A model generated the notes under the pieces. It made no database searches, had not been told where the DNA came from, and worked only from the letters and a program-made list of their open reading frames with translations. 64,000 nt of DNA from Adiantum capillus-veneris (Eukaryota > Streptophyta > Polypodiopsida > Polypodiales > Pteridaceae), in NCBI GenBank assembly GCA_014529385.2, contig CM043969.1, positions 27,997,946 through 28,061,945 on the forward strand, written 5' to 3'. Position numbers and translations under genes: made by a program. This document shows, in pieces, positions 1-11,385 of the stretch; position 1 is the first letter of the stretch, and each line of letters opens with the position of its first letter.

Positions 1-1955
1 AGGTCACAAAATAAAGGCTATTTCCTATAGATGGCGTCCTCATAGGACCACATACATCACTGTGTACAAGCTGCAACTTTCGTGTCGCTCTAACTGAACC
101 ATCCTGCGAAAATGCAAATCTGTGCATCTTTCCAAGAACGCAACCTTCACATACATGTCTTGGTGGCATCTCCAATAAAGACAAATCATGCACCATATTA
201 TGACGTTGTAAAGTCATCAAACTGCCATAACCAACATGCCCAAATCTAGCATGCCACAACTCAGCATCCTGCATGGCCTGAGTCTTTGTTTCTGCAATAC
301 ATACCTGAATCTGCTTTTCATAACGATCTAGCACAAATAGTCCATTTTCCAGCGTACCTGTAGTGATAAGAGAATAACCATTCTCTCGATCTCGTACAAC
401 ACATCTGTCATCCTCAAAAATGACCCGAAGACCATTTTTTGCAAGAGAGGATACAGACAACAAATTCTTCTTGATCCCTGGAACATATAAGACATCTGGC
501 AAGCATAAATCTGAACCATCTGAAATGGTAATCAAAATCTTACCAACGCCTTTGATTGGATAAGAAGCATTATTTGCACATGTCACCTTCTTTCCTGCTG
601 GAGCTGCATCCAATGAACAAAACAAATCCTTCCTTGAAGTAATATGCCTGGATGCACCACTATCAAAGTACCAAATCATTTGTGTCTTGTCAACACTGTA
701 AGCAGAAAAATCTGAACATACTACAAAAGCATAAGAATCCTGCACAAAGTTTGCAGACTCTTCTTTAGCTGTAGAAGAATCACCAGAAGCTGAAACAACC
801 AAACTTGACTCTTTCTTCTTTTCTTTAGCAATTCGCTTTTTACACTCACTAATGTAGTGACCAGGTTTCTTGCAGTAGTGACATTTACCTTTCTTCTTGG
901 ACTTGTCGGAATCACCTTTAGACTTCTCTGAAGATTGTCCTGCACTAGACTTGGAGTAATGAGCACTCTCTTTACCCTTGTTTTTGTTCTGTACAACAAG
1001 AGCATGATCCATACCATCCACCTGTAAAGACTTGTTCTTACGTGATTGATCCTCCTGCAATAGCAAAGCCACTAACTCTTCAAAATGAAGAGGCTCGGGA
1101 TTAGCTCACAAAGACAGAGTCAAAGAAGTCTGAAAAGTCAAATAAGATGGTGGTAGTGAATTGAGTGTTTTGGAAACCAAGTCCTTCTCTGGAATCACTT
1201 CATCAATGCTAAGCAATTGCTCTTTAAGATCCCTGATTTTTGTAAGATGCTCGACAATATCGTCACCTTCGTCCATTTGTATTTTGTCAAGTTGTTTCTT
1301 CAAAAACTCTATTCTGGCAGCGTTTCTTCCTCCAAACATAGCTTGCAGAGTGTTCCAAGCATCCTCAGAAGTTCTGCAAGATCTGATATGTGGTGTGATT
1401 GTCCTCTTTATGGTTAAGGCAATCACAGCCATAGCCTGTGCATCTTTAGTATCCCATCTCTTTTGCTATGGAGTGACTTGTGAGGGTCCTGCACCAACAG
1501 CTGCACCACGACCAGGCGTGGCAGGTGCAATGCTACCTGGACGAACTTCATCTCCAGATACATAATCCCACAATCCTTTACCAACCAAAACATTTTTGGC
1601 CATAAAAGACCAAAGAGAATAGTTGGTACCATCCAATTTGTCTTCGGATGTAAACGCACCAAAAATCTCTTTCTCCGTAGATTGAGCCATACTGTAGATG
1701 CACACAAGAGAGCAAAAGAACCTCCAAGAGATTCACAAATCTCCTCTCCAATCCAAGCAAAACTCTACACAAAATCTCAGTACAAAGCTAAGACAAGCTG
1801 CTTCCCAAAAGAACTGTTTACCTGAAGAAAATCTGTCAAAAAGCACACCCTCTTGATCTAAACGCCTCCGAAAAGTAACTTCTGCTACGCTGCTCAGAAC
1901 AAAATTCTGAGGGCTCGAACGGCTTCAAAAGGTAGGTAAAACCCCAGGTCAAAGG
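1..1955 (-). mobile_element. Ty1/copia fragment 1 (gag, protease, start of integrase), decayed
   Basis: Minus-strand gag-protease-integrase of a Ty1/copia retrotransposon, cut by the window start and by a break near 1955. It matches fragment 2 (3403-5296) with only about a dozen substitutions by eye. Recognisable parts are the UBN2-type gag, a CCHC knuckle (CHYCKKPGHYISEC), the protease motif WYFDSGASRHIT, the GAG-pre-integrase HHCC region and the start of the integrase core (VHSDVCGPM, close to position 60). Two nonsense codons break the frame relative to fragment 2: TAG for GAG near 1469-1471 and TGA for CGA near 1105-1107. No LTR or PBS remains on this copy. Confidence 0.9.
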
Positions 1956-1959
1956 AAAT

Positions 1960-3395
1960 TGTTGATGTAGCTACTCATCATTTTGATGAATTGTTGAATG
2001 TTCCACCTCACAAATCTCCTCATAGAACATTGGCTACGAAAACTCTACTGAGTGCGATGAAGCCATGTGTTAATATTTCTATAGTAACTATACTAGAACA
2101 GCCCTTTGAGGAGTTAGAACTATCAATCATTCCAAAACAGGCATCAGAGCATCACGTTTCCCTCTGCCAAGTTGGGTGGCTGAGCAGGGGTGCTCCATTA
2201 TCGAGAATGGAACTATTTTTAGATTAATAGAAATACCTTTTGGCGTCAGAGTCTCTATGGCACAAAGGTGGCAATGTATTATGGACAAATTGTACTCTAA
2301 ACTTAATAGATGGCTTGGGTTTCAAGCTAATTTGGCGGGAAGGACTATGGTCATCAAAAACTACATTTCATGCTATGTACTCTTCTTCCTCTCTTGCTGG
2401 AGGCCCCCAGATTCCCAGCTAAAAGACATAACTAGGATTTGGAGGAACTTTCTTTGGTCAGGAGACCCTCTTAAGAAAGGATTGGCTAAAGTTAAATGGG
2501 AAGTGTGTTGTCTTCCTAAAGAGAAAGGGGGCCTGGGTCTCACCAACTCAAATCACTCGGCCAACAAGGTGGCAATAAAGCTCATTCTCAAAGACCTAGA
2601 ACAACCTGAGGAAGAATGGGCCTCACTTCTATTTTGGAACCTAAATAGGTTTCAAATCCAAGGAAGACAGGGGTTCAAAAACCTACCTTGGATCACTATT
2701 TTCTTTGGGCCCTTTGATGTGGTAGCAAACCGCTCATACCTGCTCAAGTCACTTTGGAATGCCTGTAATAGATATAGAAAGCTACTGAGAATAAATTGGG
2801 AGTCAAAACATAGCTTTTAGCTCAGATTAGCTGAGTCTATATGGTGGTCTTTCCCCCCAGTTCCCCCTCTCAATCAAAGATAGCTTAGGACAACCAAAAG
2901 GATCCATAGAAAGGGTATCATCACTTGGAGAGGTCTGTGGCATATAGCAGAACATAGGTGTATATCCAACATGGAATTACTCTGCAGATTCCATCTTCAA
3001 CCCTGGGAGTTGACCCTTATCAATGCACGAACTGCCATGTTCCCTGAAGAAATGGAGTGGACACTCTCCAATCAGCCAGGCTCTTCACCCAAGGCACTAT
3101 ACTGGTCAGGAGGTGGTGCTCTTCCTAATCCCCCAAACCTGCCCCCAGCTATGCAAGAAGCTTTACATGTTACTCTCAATATAAAGTGGAGTGTATCTAT
3201 GGATAGAAGACAATGTAACTTTAAGTTCCAAACTCTTGCACTCAAATACCCCTACCAAACACTCTGTTTTGCTATGGTTGACCATGCATGAAGTTGTTTG
3301 GAAAGTTCATAAAATGGGTTGCAGGCATGCGGGCAGGGAATTGTAAGCATTTTGTAACCAAAGTGAGGAAGATATACCTCACCTGTTCATTAACA
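1960..3395 (+). mobile_element. LINE (non-LTR retrotransposon) reverse-transcriptase C-terminal remnant
   Basis: The frame opening at 2176 runs to 2820 and resumes in the same frame at 2971-3291. The protein has the signature of the region C-terminal to plant LINE ORF2 reverse transcriptase: a thumb segment (KLNRWLGFQANLAGRTMVIK), then WRNFLWSG, KVKWEVCCLPKEKGGLGL and a later GIITWRGLW. The YADD catalytic core and endonuclease are absent, so this is a 3' piece only, with stops between 2820 and 2970. It separates the two copia fragments. No A-tail or target duplication was found. The 1960-2175 stretch is not recognised. Confidence 0.75.
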
Positions 3396-3399
3396 GTCC

Positions 3400-5034
3400 T
3401 CACCTGTGTACAAGCTGCAACTTTCGTGTCGCTCTAACTGAACCATCCTGCGAAAATGCAAATCTGTGCATCTTTCCAAGAACACAACCTTCACATACAT
3501 GTCTTGGTGGCATCTCCAATAAAGACAAATCATGCACCATATTATGACGTTGTAAAGTCATCAAACTGCCATAACCAACATGCCCAAATCTAGCATGCCA
3601 CAACTCAGCATCCTGCATGGCCTGAGTCTTTGTTTCTGCAATACATACCTGAATCTTCTTTTCATAACGATCTAGCACAAATAGTCCATTTTCCAGCGTA
3701 CCTGTAGTGATAAGAGAATAACCATTCTCTCGATCTCGTACAACACATCTGTCATCCTCAAAAATGACCCAAAGACCATTTTTTGCAAGAGAGGATACAG
3801 ACAACAAATTCTTCTTGATCCCTGGAACATATAAGACATCTGGCAAGCATAAATCTGAACCATCTGAAATGGTAATCAAAATCTTACCAACGCCTTTGAT
3901 TGGATAAGAAGCATTATTTGCACATGTCACCTTCTTTCCTGCTAGAGCTGCAGCCAATGAACAAAACAAATCCTTCCTTGAAGTAATATGCCTGGATGCA
4001 CCACTATCAAAGTACCAAATCATTTGTGTCTTGTCAACACTGTAAGCAGAAAAATCTGAACATACTACAAAAGCATAAGAATCCTGCACAAAGTTTGCAG
4101 ACTCTTCTTTAGCTGTAGAAGAATCACCAGAAGCTGAAACAACCAAACTTGACTCTTTCTTCTTTTCTTTAGCAATTCGCTTTTTACACTCACTAATGTA
4201 GTGACCAGGTTTCTTGCAGTAGTGACATTTACCTTTCTTCTTGGACTTGTCGGAATCACCTTTAGACTTCTCTGAAGATTGTCCTGCACTAGACTTGGAG
4301 TAATGAGCACTCTCTTTACCCTTGTTTTTGTTCTGTACAACAAGAGCATGATCCATACCATCCACCTGTAAAGACTTGTTCTTACATGATTGATCCTCCT
4401 GCAATAGCAAAGCCACTAACTCTTCAAAATGAAGAGGCTCGGGATTAGCTCGCAAAGACAGAGTCAAAGAAGTCTGAAAAGTCAAATAAGATGGTGGTAG
4501 TGAATTGAGTGTTTTGGAAACCAAGTCCTTCTCTGGAATCACTTCATCAATGCTAAGCAATTGCTCTTTAAGATCCCTGATTTTTGTAAGATGCTCGACA
4601 ATATCGTCACCTTCGTCCATTTGTATTTTGTCAAGTTGTTTCTTCAAAAACTCTATTCTGGCAGCGTTTCTTCTTCCAAACATAGCTTGCAGAGTGTTCC
4701 AAGCATCCTCAGAAGTTCTGCAAGATCTGATATGTGGTGTGATTGTCCTCTTTATGGTTAAGGCAATCACAGCCATAGCCTGTGCATCTTTAGTATCCCA
4801 TCTCTTTTGCTCTGGAGTGACTTGTGAGGGTCCTGCACCAACAGCTGCACCACGACCAGGCGTGGCAGGTGCAATGCTACCTGGACGAACTTCATCTCCA
4901 GATACATAATCCCACAATCCTTTACCAACCAAAACATTTTTGGCCATAAAAGACCAAAGAGAATAGTTGGTACCATCCAATTTGTCTTCGGATGTAAACG
5001 CACCAAAAATCTCTTTCTCCGTAGATTGAGCCAT
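3400..5034 (-). CDS. Copia Gag-protease-integrase polyprotein, 3'-truncated but open
   Basis: An uninterrupted frame on the minus strand. I place the start at the MAQSTEKE methionine (5034); an upstream in-frame ATG at 5049 adds five residues. Domains in order: N-terminal gag with LDGTNYSLWSFMAKN, UBN2 core, zinc knuckle CHYCKKPGHYISEC, aspartic protease DSGA within WYFDSGASRHIT, then the GAG-pre-integrase zinc region (HARFGH ... CEGCVLGK). It ends with a stop just past the truncation, so the integrase core, reverse transcriptase and RNase H are missing. The open frame suggests a fairly young copy, but it cannot move autonomously. Confidence 0.88.
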   Translation of the reverse strand: MAQSTEKEIFGAFTSEDKLDGTNYSLWSFMAKNVLVGKGLWDYVSGDEVRPGSIAPATPGRGAAVGAGPSQVTPEQKRWDTKDAQAMAVIALTIKRTITPHIRSCRTSEDAWNTLQAMFGRRNAARIEFLKKQLDKIQMDEGDDIVEHLTKIRDLKEQLLSIDEVIPEKDLVSKTLNSLPPSYLTFQTSLTLSLRANPEPLHFEELVALLLQEDQSCKNKSLQVDGMDHALVVQNKNKGKESAHYSKSSAGQSSEKSKGDSDKSKKKGKCHYCKKPGHYISECKKRIAKEKKKESSLVVSASGDSSTAKEESANFVQDSYAFVVCSDFSAYSVDKTQMIWYFDSGASRHITSRKDLFCSLAAALAGKKVTCANNASYPIKGVGKILITISDGSDLCLPDVLYVPGIKKNLLSVSSLAKNGLWVIFEDDRCVVRDRENGYSLITTGTLENGLFVLDRYEKKIQVCIAETKTQAMQDAELWHARFGHVGYGSLMTLQRHNMVHDLSLLEMPPRHVCEGCVLGKMHRFAFSQDGSVRATRKLQLVHR

Positions 5035-5419
5035 ACTGTAGATGCACACAAGAGAGCAAAAGAACCTCCAAGAGATTCACAAATCTCCTCTCCAATCCAA
5101 GCAAAACTCTACACAAAATCTCAGCACAAAGCTAAGACAAGCTGCTTCCCAAAAGAACTGTTTACCTGAAGAAAATCTGTCAAAAAGCACACCCTCTTGA
5201 TCTAAATGCCTCCGAAAAGTAACTTCTGCTACGCTGCTCAGAACAAAATTCTGAGGGCTCGAACGGCTTCAAAAGGTGGGTAAAACATCAGGTCACCTGC
5301 TCAGAATACTCCCGGAACGTCGAGGATGCTCCCACGAGCAAATTTTTCGAAAACTGCCTGAAAACTGCGATTGCGCGCGCGGAGACGAAAACGCAAGTAG
5401 AGGCTCTGGAAATAACCTT

Positions 5420-5431
5420 GCTCTGATACCA
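5420..5431 (-). other. Primer-binding site (initiator Met-tRNA type)
   Basis: Minus-strand TGGTATCAGAGC two bases inside the LTR is the standard plant copia primer-binding site complementary to the 3' end of initiator tRNA-Met. Confidence 0.85.
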
Positions 5432-5433
5432 AT

Positions 5434-5712
5434 TGTTGAAGATGACAAAACAGGAAACAGAAGGAAGACAGCAACTCAGAGTAGGAAGAAGATGGAGAAG
5501 GAGAAGACACAGAGCTTGTGTACGAGATCTCTGTAGTCTCTCTCTCTCTGTATTGGAATAATAGAGTATACAAAATCAGAGCTACAAAGCTTATATGAAA
5601 CCCTAAGAGATAAGGTGTCCTTTCACACCGGATGTCCAGGGGGAAAAACCCAGTGGGAGAAAAGTGCCCCTGGTGAAGCGTGTATACACACTAACACTAC
5701 TACATGTCTACA
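5434..5712 (-). repeat. 5' LTR of copia fragment 2
   Basis: Read on the minus strand the 279-bp segment starts TGTAGACATG and ends CATCTTCAACA, the TG...CA ends expected of an LTR. Its inner end is followed after two bases by the PBS. A TATA-like CATATAAG lies around 5593-5600, suitable for the LTR promoter. No partner LTR was found. Confidence 0.8.
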
Positions 5713-6660
5713 ATAGATTGATTTTGTCTTTATCATCCAGCCTTTTTGCCAGCAACTTTGCAAACAGTTTCTCAGACACATATGTCGGATTGTTTTTCAG
5801 ACTAATAGCTTCTGCAATAAACTTGTAGGCTGAGGGAACCTCCACTCCAACTACTGGAATCCCTTGCCCACCAGCCTTCCTTTTCTTTCTAGCTGCTTCA
5901 TCTTCCTTAAGAACGAGACGGATCTAGTCTGCAAATGCTGGGCTGGCTTTTTCTTGTTGGGCAATTTAAAGGCATAAGCAATAGCTTCAGGTGTCACTGT
6001 TATTTTAATTTCGTTAACAGTGGCACTACCTTCATCAGCATCAAAAGAATATAGGACCTGTCATATAATGGCTGCATCAAAATCAAACTTCGTAGCTTGT
6101 ACTACCACATGTAGATTCCATAATTGCAGCAACGATTCTGCCTACTTATTAAACACATATCTGTGTATCTTGCTGTATGAAATGAGTGGTAGGGAGGCCT
6201 GAATAGAAGTAATGACTGTTGTAGTCTTAGCCATTCTGTCCTGCATCTTCTCTAACATTTTCTTACGACCCATACAATGTGATGACTGCGAATCTGTAGA
6301 GGAAGAAGACTTACTTGTGTATCCTAACCCGCAGCGAGGTGTATCAGGTAGTGTCAGATAGGGACAAGCAGAAGCTCTCAACGAGGAGGTTTCAGGTTGG
6401 AGCGAAGAGTTCTCAGAGCTTGGCGATGTCAAGTGTGCGTGACAGCAGGTAGTCGTCGCGCGTGAGACTTGTGAGGAAGAGTGTCCACATGCCTCACTAT
6501 TATACGTGTACAAGCCATAAAAGTTCCACTACTTACCCTTCCTAGAGCTATGTGCGCCAATGGTGATGTGAAACACATGCATTGGCCATTTTGTTCAATA
6601 ATCTCCTTAATGATTAACATATTTATTACAGTTGGCCCTTGTCCCCAAAGAAATTGGTAC
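5713..6660 (-). other. Unassigned stretch downstream of the gypsy integrase with a decayed reading frame
   Basis: On the minus strand this follows the gypsy pol region. Between about 6110 and 5730 a broken frame is visible with segments such as VNEIKITVTPEAIAYAFKLP and AISLKNNPTYVSEKLF. I do not recognise the family. It could be the 3' non-coding/extra-ORF zone of the gypsy element, a captured host fragment, or an independent insertion. No LTR matching 11386-11868 was recognised here. Confidence 0.3.
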
Positions 6661-6959
6661 TAATTCTAAAACTCCATTGGCTTTGTTACCGGCACTGATT
6701 TGTCATACTGAGACTTTACTGGTTCTGATACTGGGTTGACATGGAGAATATTTAGAACAGCTAGGTCTGACAATCCCTGGTCATCAATACCTGGAATACC
6801 AGTATCATCACCTTTGGAGGTCTCCCCCTTGTCATTAAAATAATATAACTTGATCTTGGCCCCATTATAAACACCTGGCAACAGTAATCTAGATAAGTCT
6901 TTCAGCCTCACTATGCTATTTGAAAATACCCAATCAACTTCAAATAGACCAGTTCAAGA

Positions 6960-8354
6960 TATCTTCAAATTTGGTTTCTTAGGGCCCAGTTTGGACTGAT
7001 ATAACAAAAATAAGTCACCCTTCTGAAAATTTCCAACCTTTATCCTTCTATCATGCCAGTGCTTTCTGCATTGCTGAACAATCTCCTGTTTCAGCATGGC
7101 TCTTTGTCATAACTCATCCAGCTGTAATAATTCCTCCAATCTTTGTTTGAGATTATGATTAAAATCTAATCCATATTCAATTGACATTCTGACACTGGGA
7201 ATTACAAATTCAATAGGCACTACAGCTTCAATACCATACACTATTATGAAAGGTGTCATTCCAGTGGTGACTTTATAAGCTGTCATGTAGGCCCATAGAG
7301 CAGTCTGGAGCTAAATATCCCACTAGTGTGGCTCCTTTTGAACAATCTTGGTCAAAATATTCTTGATGGTTTTATTATTGATCTCTGCTTGACCATTGCA
7401 CCTGGGATAATACGGAGTCTATTTCTTGTGCTTAACAGAGAGCATATCCATCAGAATTTCCATTGTCTCATTAATGAAATGTGTTCCTTGATCAGACACA
7501 ATTTCAATGGGGCATCCATAGCGGTAGATAATGTTTTTAAACATAAAAACAGCAGTGGACTTGGCAATATTGTATGGAAGATCCTTGGCCTCTACCCATT
7601 TAGTGACATAACAGGTAGCCATCAAGATGTACCGGTTCTTCCTTGGAGTGACCTTCTTGAATGGTCCCATGAAGTCCAAACCCCATTTCATGAATACTCC
7701 CAGTGACTGTACTGGAGTGAGTGGAGTCATATCAGCTGCTGTTGGTCTGCCCATTCTCTGACATATATCACAAGTCTTGTAGAAACTTCGGACATCCGCT
7801 ATCAGGGTTTGCCACCATAATCCGGCTTGCAAAATCTTCTTATAAGTGATATCAGTGGAGAAGTGTCCTCCAAAATCCCCATCGTGTGCTTCAGCGATGA
7901 CTTGCATCCTCCCTTCCATTGGAATACACCTTCGAAGAACACCATCTATGCCCAATCTATAGAGAAATCCTCCTATTATTGTGAACTTCAGACTCTTAAT
8001 GATCAGAGGTTTCTTTGGATTTTGACTCCAATTGTCTGGGAATCCTCCTCTTGAAAGGAACTCATATACATCATTCCATTCAGGGTCTAAATTCTCCTCA
8101 ATTGTCACCTGAAACAACTCTACATCTACTGGCTCATCCCTCAAGGATATTTCAGAGTAGCCTTCAGTACTTCTGGAAAGAAAATCAGCACCACAATGAG
8201 ATCTACCAAGCTTGTGGAATATGCGGAACTTGAACTCCATCATGAACATCATCCATCTGAATAATCTTCCTTGGATAATAACTTGTTGATAAAAAATAGT
8301 ATTGCTTAATGATACACATAGAAATGAAATAATTTGCCCAATAAGTAATGCCAA
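6960..8354 (-). pseudogene. Gypsy integrase (HHCC zinc domain, rve core, C-terminal part)
   Basis: The segment begins in the end of RNase H (the NxxADxLSR-like motif reads HCGADFLSRS), passes the H2C2 zinc domain (GHFSTDITYKKILQAG ... CDICQRMG) and the catalytic core with WGLDFMGPF (first Asp) and IVSDQGTHFIN (second Asp). An in-frame TAG near 7417-7419 follows; the frame then resumes with PYYPRCNGQAEINNKT, which has the catalytic Glu, and the plant gypsy C-terminus up to GNFQKGDLFLLYQSKLGP near 6980. It is thus a nearly complete D,D(35)E integrase killed by stops. Confidence 0.85.
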
Positions 8355-8785
8355 AACTTGGTGGTGCTAAAAACCATTCCCAGTGCTTCTCTCTCCGTGG
8401 TAGTATATCCTTGTTCAGCTAGATTGAATCTTCGACTAGAAAAATAAATTGGATAATTCGTCCTTCCATATGGTTGAGCCAATATTGCCCCCATTGCCAT
8501 CCCCGAAGCATCAACATGCACATGGAATATAACATTCCAGTGTGGTTGTCGGAGTACCGGCTTATTGATAATGGCATTTTTAAGACATTGAAAGCTTTCT
8601 TCACATTCAGAAGTCCAGATGAACTTAGTGGTTTTCTTGGTAAGCTCATATAGAGATAATGCCTTTGTAGCAAACAAATGAAAAAATATTCTGTAAAAAA
8701 TTATATACCCTAAGAATGAACTCAATTCAAATGTTGTGCGGGGTGCCTTCGCCTGTTGGACACATTGGACTTTATCATTGGCCAT
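8306..8785 (-). pseudogene. Gypsy RNase H (RT connection plus RNase HI)
   Basis: A 159-residue open segment beginning in the RT connection (SSFLGYIIFYRIFFHLFA; compare the FLGxxxYYRRFI motif), then TSECEESFQCLKNAI and the RNase H core VHVDASGMAMGAILAQ, with SSRRFNLAEQGYTTTEREALGMVFSTTKFWHYLLG. The D (VDAS) and E (TERE) of the RNase H active site are visible. It ends in the TDHxxL region, where the frame shifts into the linker that leads to the integrase. Confidence 0.82.
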
Positions 8786-8789
8786 CTAT

Positions 8790-9543
8790 ACCATTTTTGG
8801 ACACTATATGCCCCAGTATTTGTCCCTTCTAGACCAGAAAGATAGACTTGAATGGATTCAAGTTTGATTGAATGGATTCAATTAGATCTTCTTCTCCTTA
8901 CGTCGCTGAAAAACCATTTCCAAAAACAGTAGATGCTTCTCCTCGGTTGAGAGTACAGTGAAGTCATCCATAAATATAGCTAGAAATTTGTGGCAACGCT
9001 GAAATGTTGTTGGAGCATTGCAGAGACCAAATGGCATGACTAAATACATGAATGCACCCCATTCAGTAATAAAAGTGGTTTTTTAGGAGCAATCATTAAC
9101 TGGTTGTAACCACTGTAGCCATAAAACTATACATATCATGGCCTGCATTCTCATCAAAAAAGCATATCGGTGAAGGGTAATGTAAAGGGATCTTTGATAG
9201 TTTGAGCATTCAATTTTTGGTAGTCCACACAGACTCTGAGTTTCCCATTATTCTTTGGTACGACCACTATAGGGAACATCCAATCACTACTGGCTGCTTC
9301 TGTGATGAATCCGACTTTTAGAAGGTTGTCGATTTCCTCTTTGACCTTCTTACCATAGTTCGGATTCATTCTGTACCTCTGCAAACGTACTGGTCTGGCA
9401 TTTGGCTTCAAAGGTATTCTCTGCTGGAAAACCTCTGGATCTACACCTTTCAAATCAGTTTGTTCCCATGCAAATACATCTTTGTATTTTTGGAACATAA
9501 GTCTGGCTTTTTCCTTCATTTCTGGGTTCAGATGCTTATTCAC
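8790..9543 (-). pseudogene. Gypsy reverse transcriptase, interrupted
   Basis: The N-terminal part (9154-9543) contains fingers/palm motifs: EIDNLLKVGFI, DWMFPIVVVPKNNGKLRVCVDYQKLN and a degraded proline-rich DPFTLPF. After a frame break the catalytic block appears near 8960 as AIFMDDFTVLS (consensus YxDD; here FMDD), following a FGLCNAPTTFQR-type segment. The enzyme copies element RNA into DNA. Stops and frameshifts between 8790 and 9154 make it non-functional. Confidence 0.8.
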
Positions 9544-10096
9544 CTTGATTAATCAAGGAATTTCTTCAGAACCCAAATTCCATTCTTCAATCTCTTGATC
9601 ATCTGGGAGCAGCCAATTCGGGCCACCTCCCTTCCTTTTGGCCAGTGACTCTGCAGCATAATCCCTGAACGGATCTATTAGTTATGGATTCTCATTCTGA
9701 ACTCCAATGACCTCTTCAGTGGATTGGTGTATTGGAATTTGATTATCCCTCTTTGGAGTCAGATGGTTCCTCTGGCCGACCAGTCAACTGAACCGGTCTC
9801 TCTTGAGGATTCAGTTCAGTGAACTGATCTGGAAACTGCTTTCTCTATTTCTTAGCTTAAACCTTGTCAAATAACAATGCATTCAAGTCGATTTCAGTTA
9901 ACAAAAAAAGGTTCATGGATGCAAGAATCCATTCAATATTCTTAACCCCATATTTTTGGCAAAGTTCCTCAGGTCAAAGTGGTTTCTTCCAACTTTTGGT
10001 GTTATTTGTTTGGAGCTAGCTTCTCCTACTGGTTCCCTGAATGGTTATGGTTTGATTTGCATAATCACGAACAACTTGCACCGTCCGAAACCATGG

Positions 10097-10645
10097 TCAT
10101 CCCAGTAGCATATCATATTCTCCTTGGACATCCAGTAACAGAAAGATGGTTTTAAATTTCTCTTTACCTACCCTAATCTGCATATTCTCGATCATACTAG
10201 TTGCCTGACCAGCTCTATGATCAGCCACTCTAACATTAAAGGGTGTTGGCTTTAAATCAGTGATACCAAGCCTTTGCTGAAGATGTGTCCCAAGCATATT
10301 CACACATGCCCCTCCATCCAGTATAACACAGGATAGCGGCTCCCATTGTTTCCTAACCTTATAATCCACCTGGATTACTAGCACCTCATCATCTCTGACA
10401 GCCGACAAATCAACTGCTCTGGAATCAGCTTCAGCTTTTCTCTGCTGTTTGATAAACTTTGCTGCTTCAGGTAAAGTCTTCTTGATATAATCTAATTCGA
10501 CACTCAATGTCGAAATTCGTTCACAGATTTTGACATAGGTCTCTTCTCTCTCTTGGTCAGAATTATCATTAGAACTCAAGGAATCAAGACTATCTTCACA
10601 TTGCCAATCCTCTTTTTGGTGTCTGTACTGAGCCTTGACTGACAC
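10097..10645 (-). pseudogene. Gypsy retropepsin-like aspartic protease region
   Basis: A 182-residue open segment. After an acidic linker it carries a retropepsin fold: active-site loop VILDGGACVNML, beta segments around PFNVRVADHRAG, and the terminal LLLDVQGEYDMLLG. The catalytic triplet reads D-G-G where D-T/S-G is usual; D-G-G variants are common in plant gypsy elements. In an active element it would be released from the Gag-Pol polyprotein and cleave it. It ends at a stop before the reverse transcriptase. Confidence 0.75.
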
Positions 10646-10689
10646 TGAGAAACTGTGCTTTCCCCAGTTCAGTGTTTTCTATTGGAGTC

Positions 10690-11299
10690 AAATCTAATTT
10701 GACCTACCTTAGATCACTCCCCTAGATCATCCAAAAGTCCTTGCAATGCAGCAAGCATGGTCTCAGAGATTCCAAATCCTGACTGATGTGGCTGCCTTTT
10801 CTCAGAAGAAGATGGGAATGGTATCTTCTAAATAACACGAGCATCAGAACTCTCTGGCTGTTCTGGTAGCTTCTTAGCTAGATCCTTTGTGATCTTAGCT
10901 GCCAGTTCTCGCTACTCTTGCTATTCATCAACTACATTCTCCTTACCCTTAGTCTTCTAGACTGCTCTCTGCTGAGTCCATTTACTGGTTTCAGGAATGA
11001 CTGTTTTCATAGGCTCGTCTGGAAGTTCTTCAATAATCACCCCTTTACTGTGAATGGTTGCCCATACTGGAACTGGTTCCTGCGATTTTGCCTTCGTAGC
11101 CTTAGTATTGGGTGCATCTGGACACTGAGCTGCAAAGTGCCCATACTTCCCGCAACTATAACAGTTAAGACTTTGCTTCTAGAAATTGCCACGACCTCGG
11201 CCTCGGCCAGCTGACACTTCTGGAATAGGGTCAACTCTTGTGGAATCAGTGTGAAACCGCATTGATGATTTTCGACCACGACTGACTTTGGGCGACATG
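10690..11299 (-). pseudogene. Gypsy gag C-terminal part with CCHC zinc knuckle
   Basis: A methionine at 11299 (MSPKVSRGRK) opens a basic Gag segment containing an RGRGRG stretch. A stop near 11180 follows and then the zinc knuckle CYSCGKYGHFAAQC (about 11120-11165), which fits CX2CX4HX4C for genomic RNA binding. The frame continues towards 10690 with several stops. The usual N-terminal gag domain is not evident, so this copy is N-terminally short or rearranged. Confidence 0.7.
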
Positions 11300-11385
11300 T
11301 TTGTAGCTAAGAATTCTAACTGGGAGATAGAGCTCGCTGGTCTACGAGCAATCAGCTCTAGCCACCGTGATTGCCAAAATGAAAT

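Larger units (their letters stand above)
3403..5712 (-). mobile_element. Ty1/copia element, 5' half (LTR, PBS, gag-pol start)
   Basis: Minus-strand copia element truncated at 3403 inside the integrase. It keeps, in element order, the 5' LTR (5434-5712), the PBS (5420-5431), an untranslated leader and an open gag-protease-integrase frame (3400-5034). The break at 3403 joins the end of LQLVH to unrelated sequence. No 3' half or second LTR is present. Confidence 0.9.

Noticed and set aside
1161-1565. 134-residue plus-strand ORF, repeated at 4505-4909
   Set aside because: It is the antisense shadow of copia gag; its repetition only reflects the duplicated copia sequence.
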